A stretch of DNA of 7,361 nucleotides from an uncultured Lachnospiraceae bacterium (GTDB lineage Bacteria > Bacillota > Clostridia > Lachnospirales > Lachnospiraceae). The translations under genes were made by a program, and so were the position numbers. The stretch spans positions 1 to 7,361 of the forward strand of contig CAJUGG010000017.1 of NCBI GenBank assembly GCA_910585995.1. Direction: 5' to 3'. How positions within the stretch are numbered: the stretch's first letter is position 1; each line of letters starts with the position of its first letter. Shown here piece after piece: positions 7,247 to 7,361 of this stretch. Under the pieces are notes generated by a model. The model searched no databases. It saw only the letters and a list, made by a program, of their open reading frames with translations, and was not told where the DNA came from.

Positions 7247-7361
7247 TAGGGTATATTAGATTTTTGAGTCTGGTATGCCTTATTAAGTCAGCTAATGAAA
7301 CGATTATTGAATTTAATCAAGAGAGCAGTACATATGTTAAAAGATCTGGATTGGATTAACG
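7247..7361. other. right edge, AT-rich, no secure gene
   Basis: This stretch is visibly AT-rich. ATG 7295 opens a frame that stays open for 22 codons to the window edge (MKRLLNLIKRAVHM...), but no Shine-Dalgarno precedes it. Another frame reads ANETIIEFNQESSTYVKRSG (7291-7350) and closes at 7357-7359 without a credible start. Either could be the start or remnant of a gene; I cannot decide. Confidence 0.35.

Overview
The window looks like a chromosomal segment of a Gram-positive clostridium, most likely a Lachnospiraceae-type gut Firmicute. The inference rests on a 58-residue bS21 with a basic tail, a clostridial-type AlaRS with a Cys-rich insert, strong AGGAGG ribosome binding sites, sigma-A promoters of the TTGaca/TATaaT type, and a lipoprotein deacetylase with an acidic linker. 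I cannot name the species.

Layout. (1) Bases 1-196 hold no supportable gene; they carry a very G-rich tract, a sigma-A promoter (102-129) and an 18-bp AT-only palindrome. (2) Bases 197-1362, + strand: a metallo-beta-lactamase-fold hydrolase, then RNase HI, which overlaps it by 10 bases. (3) Bases 1349-3370, - strand: a two-gene unit in which a lipoprotein with a polysaccharide-deacetylase (NodB-like) domain is followed, 6 bases later, by a two-TM membrane protein of unknown family. That protein's 3' end overlaps the 3' end of RNase HI by 14 bases, and a terminator-like hairpin sits across the overlap. (4) Bases 3371-3542: divergent control region with an extended -10 promoter in each direction. 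(5) Bases 3543-6185, +: complete alaS, GTG start, no T-box leader. (6) Bases 6186-6537: rpsU (bS21) with a perfect-consensus promoter, a structured leader, an unusual tandem Shine-Dalgarno region and a strong terminator; this short gene is easily missed. (7) Bases 6577-7062, +: a divergent PAP2/DUF212 membrane protein (YuiD-like) with no obvious promoter of its own. (8) Bases 7063-7361: AT-richer debris, including the 3' part of a GNAT acetyltransferase gene that lacks its 5' half.

How the genes relate. alaS and rpsU serve translation, RNase HI serves removal of RNA from RNA:DNA hybrids, and the - strand pair is probably a cell-envelope module. The most interesting points are the rpsU leader and ribosome binding site (possible autoregulation through the anti-Shine-Dalgarno region), the uncharacterised lipoprotein deacetylase/membrane-protein pair, the lack of a T-box before alaS, and the truncated acetyltransferase. 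I did not find convincing evidence for a wholly new multi-gene system; the envelope pair and the rpsU leader are the best candidates for something undescribed.
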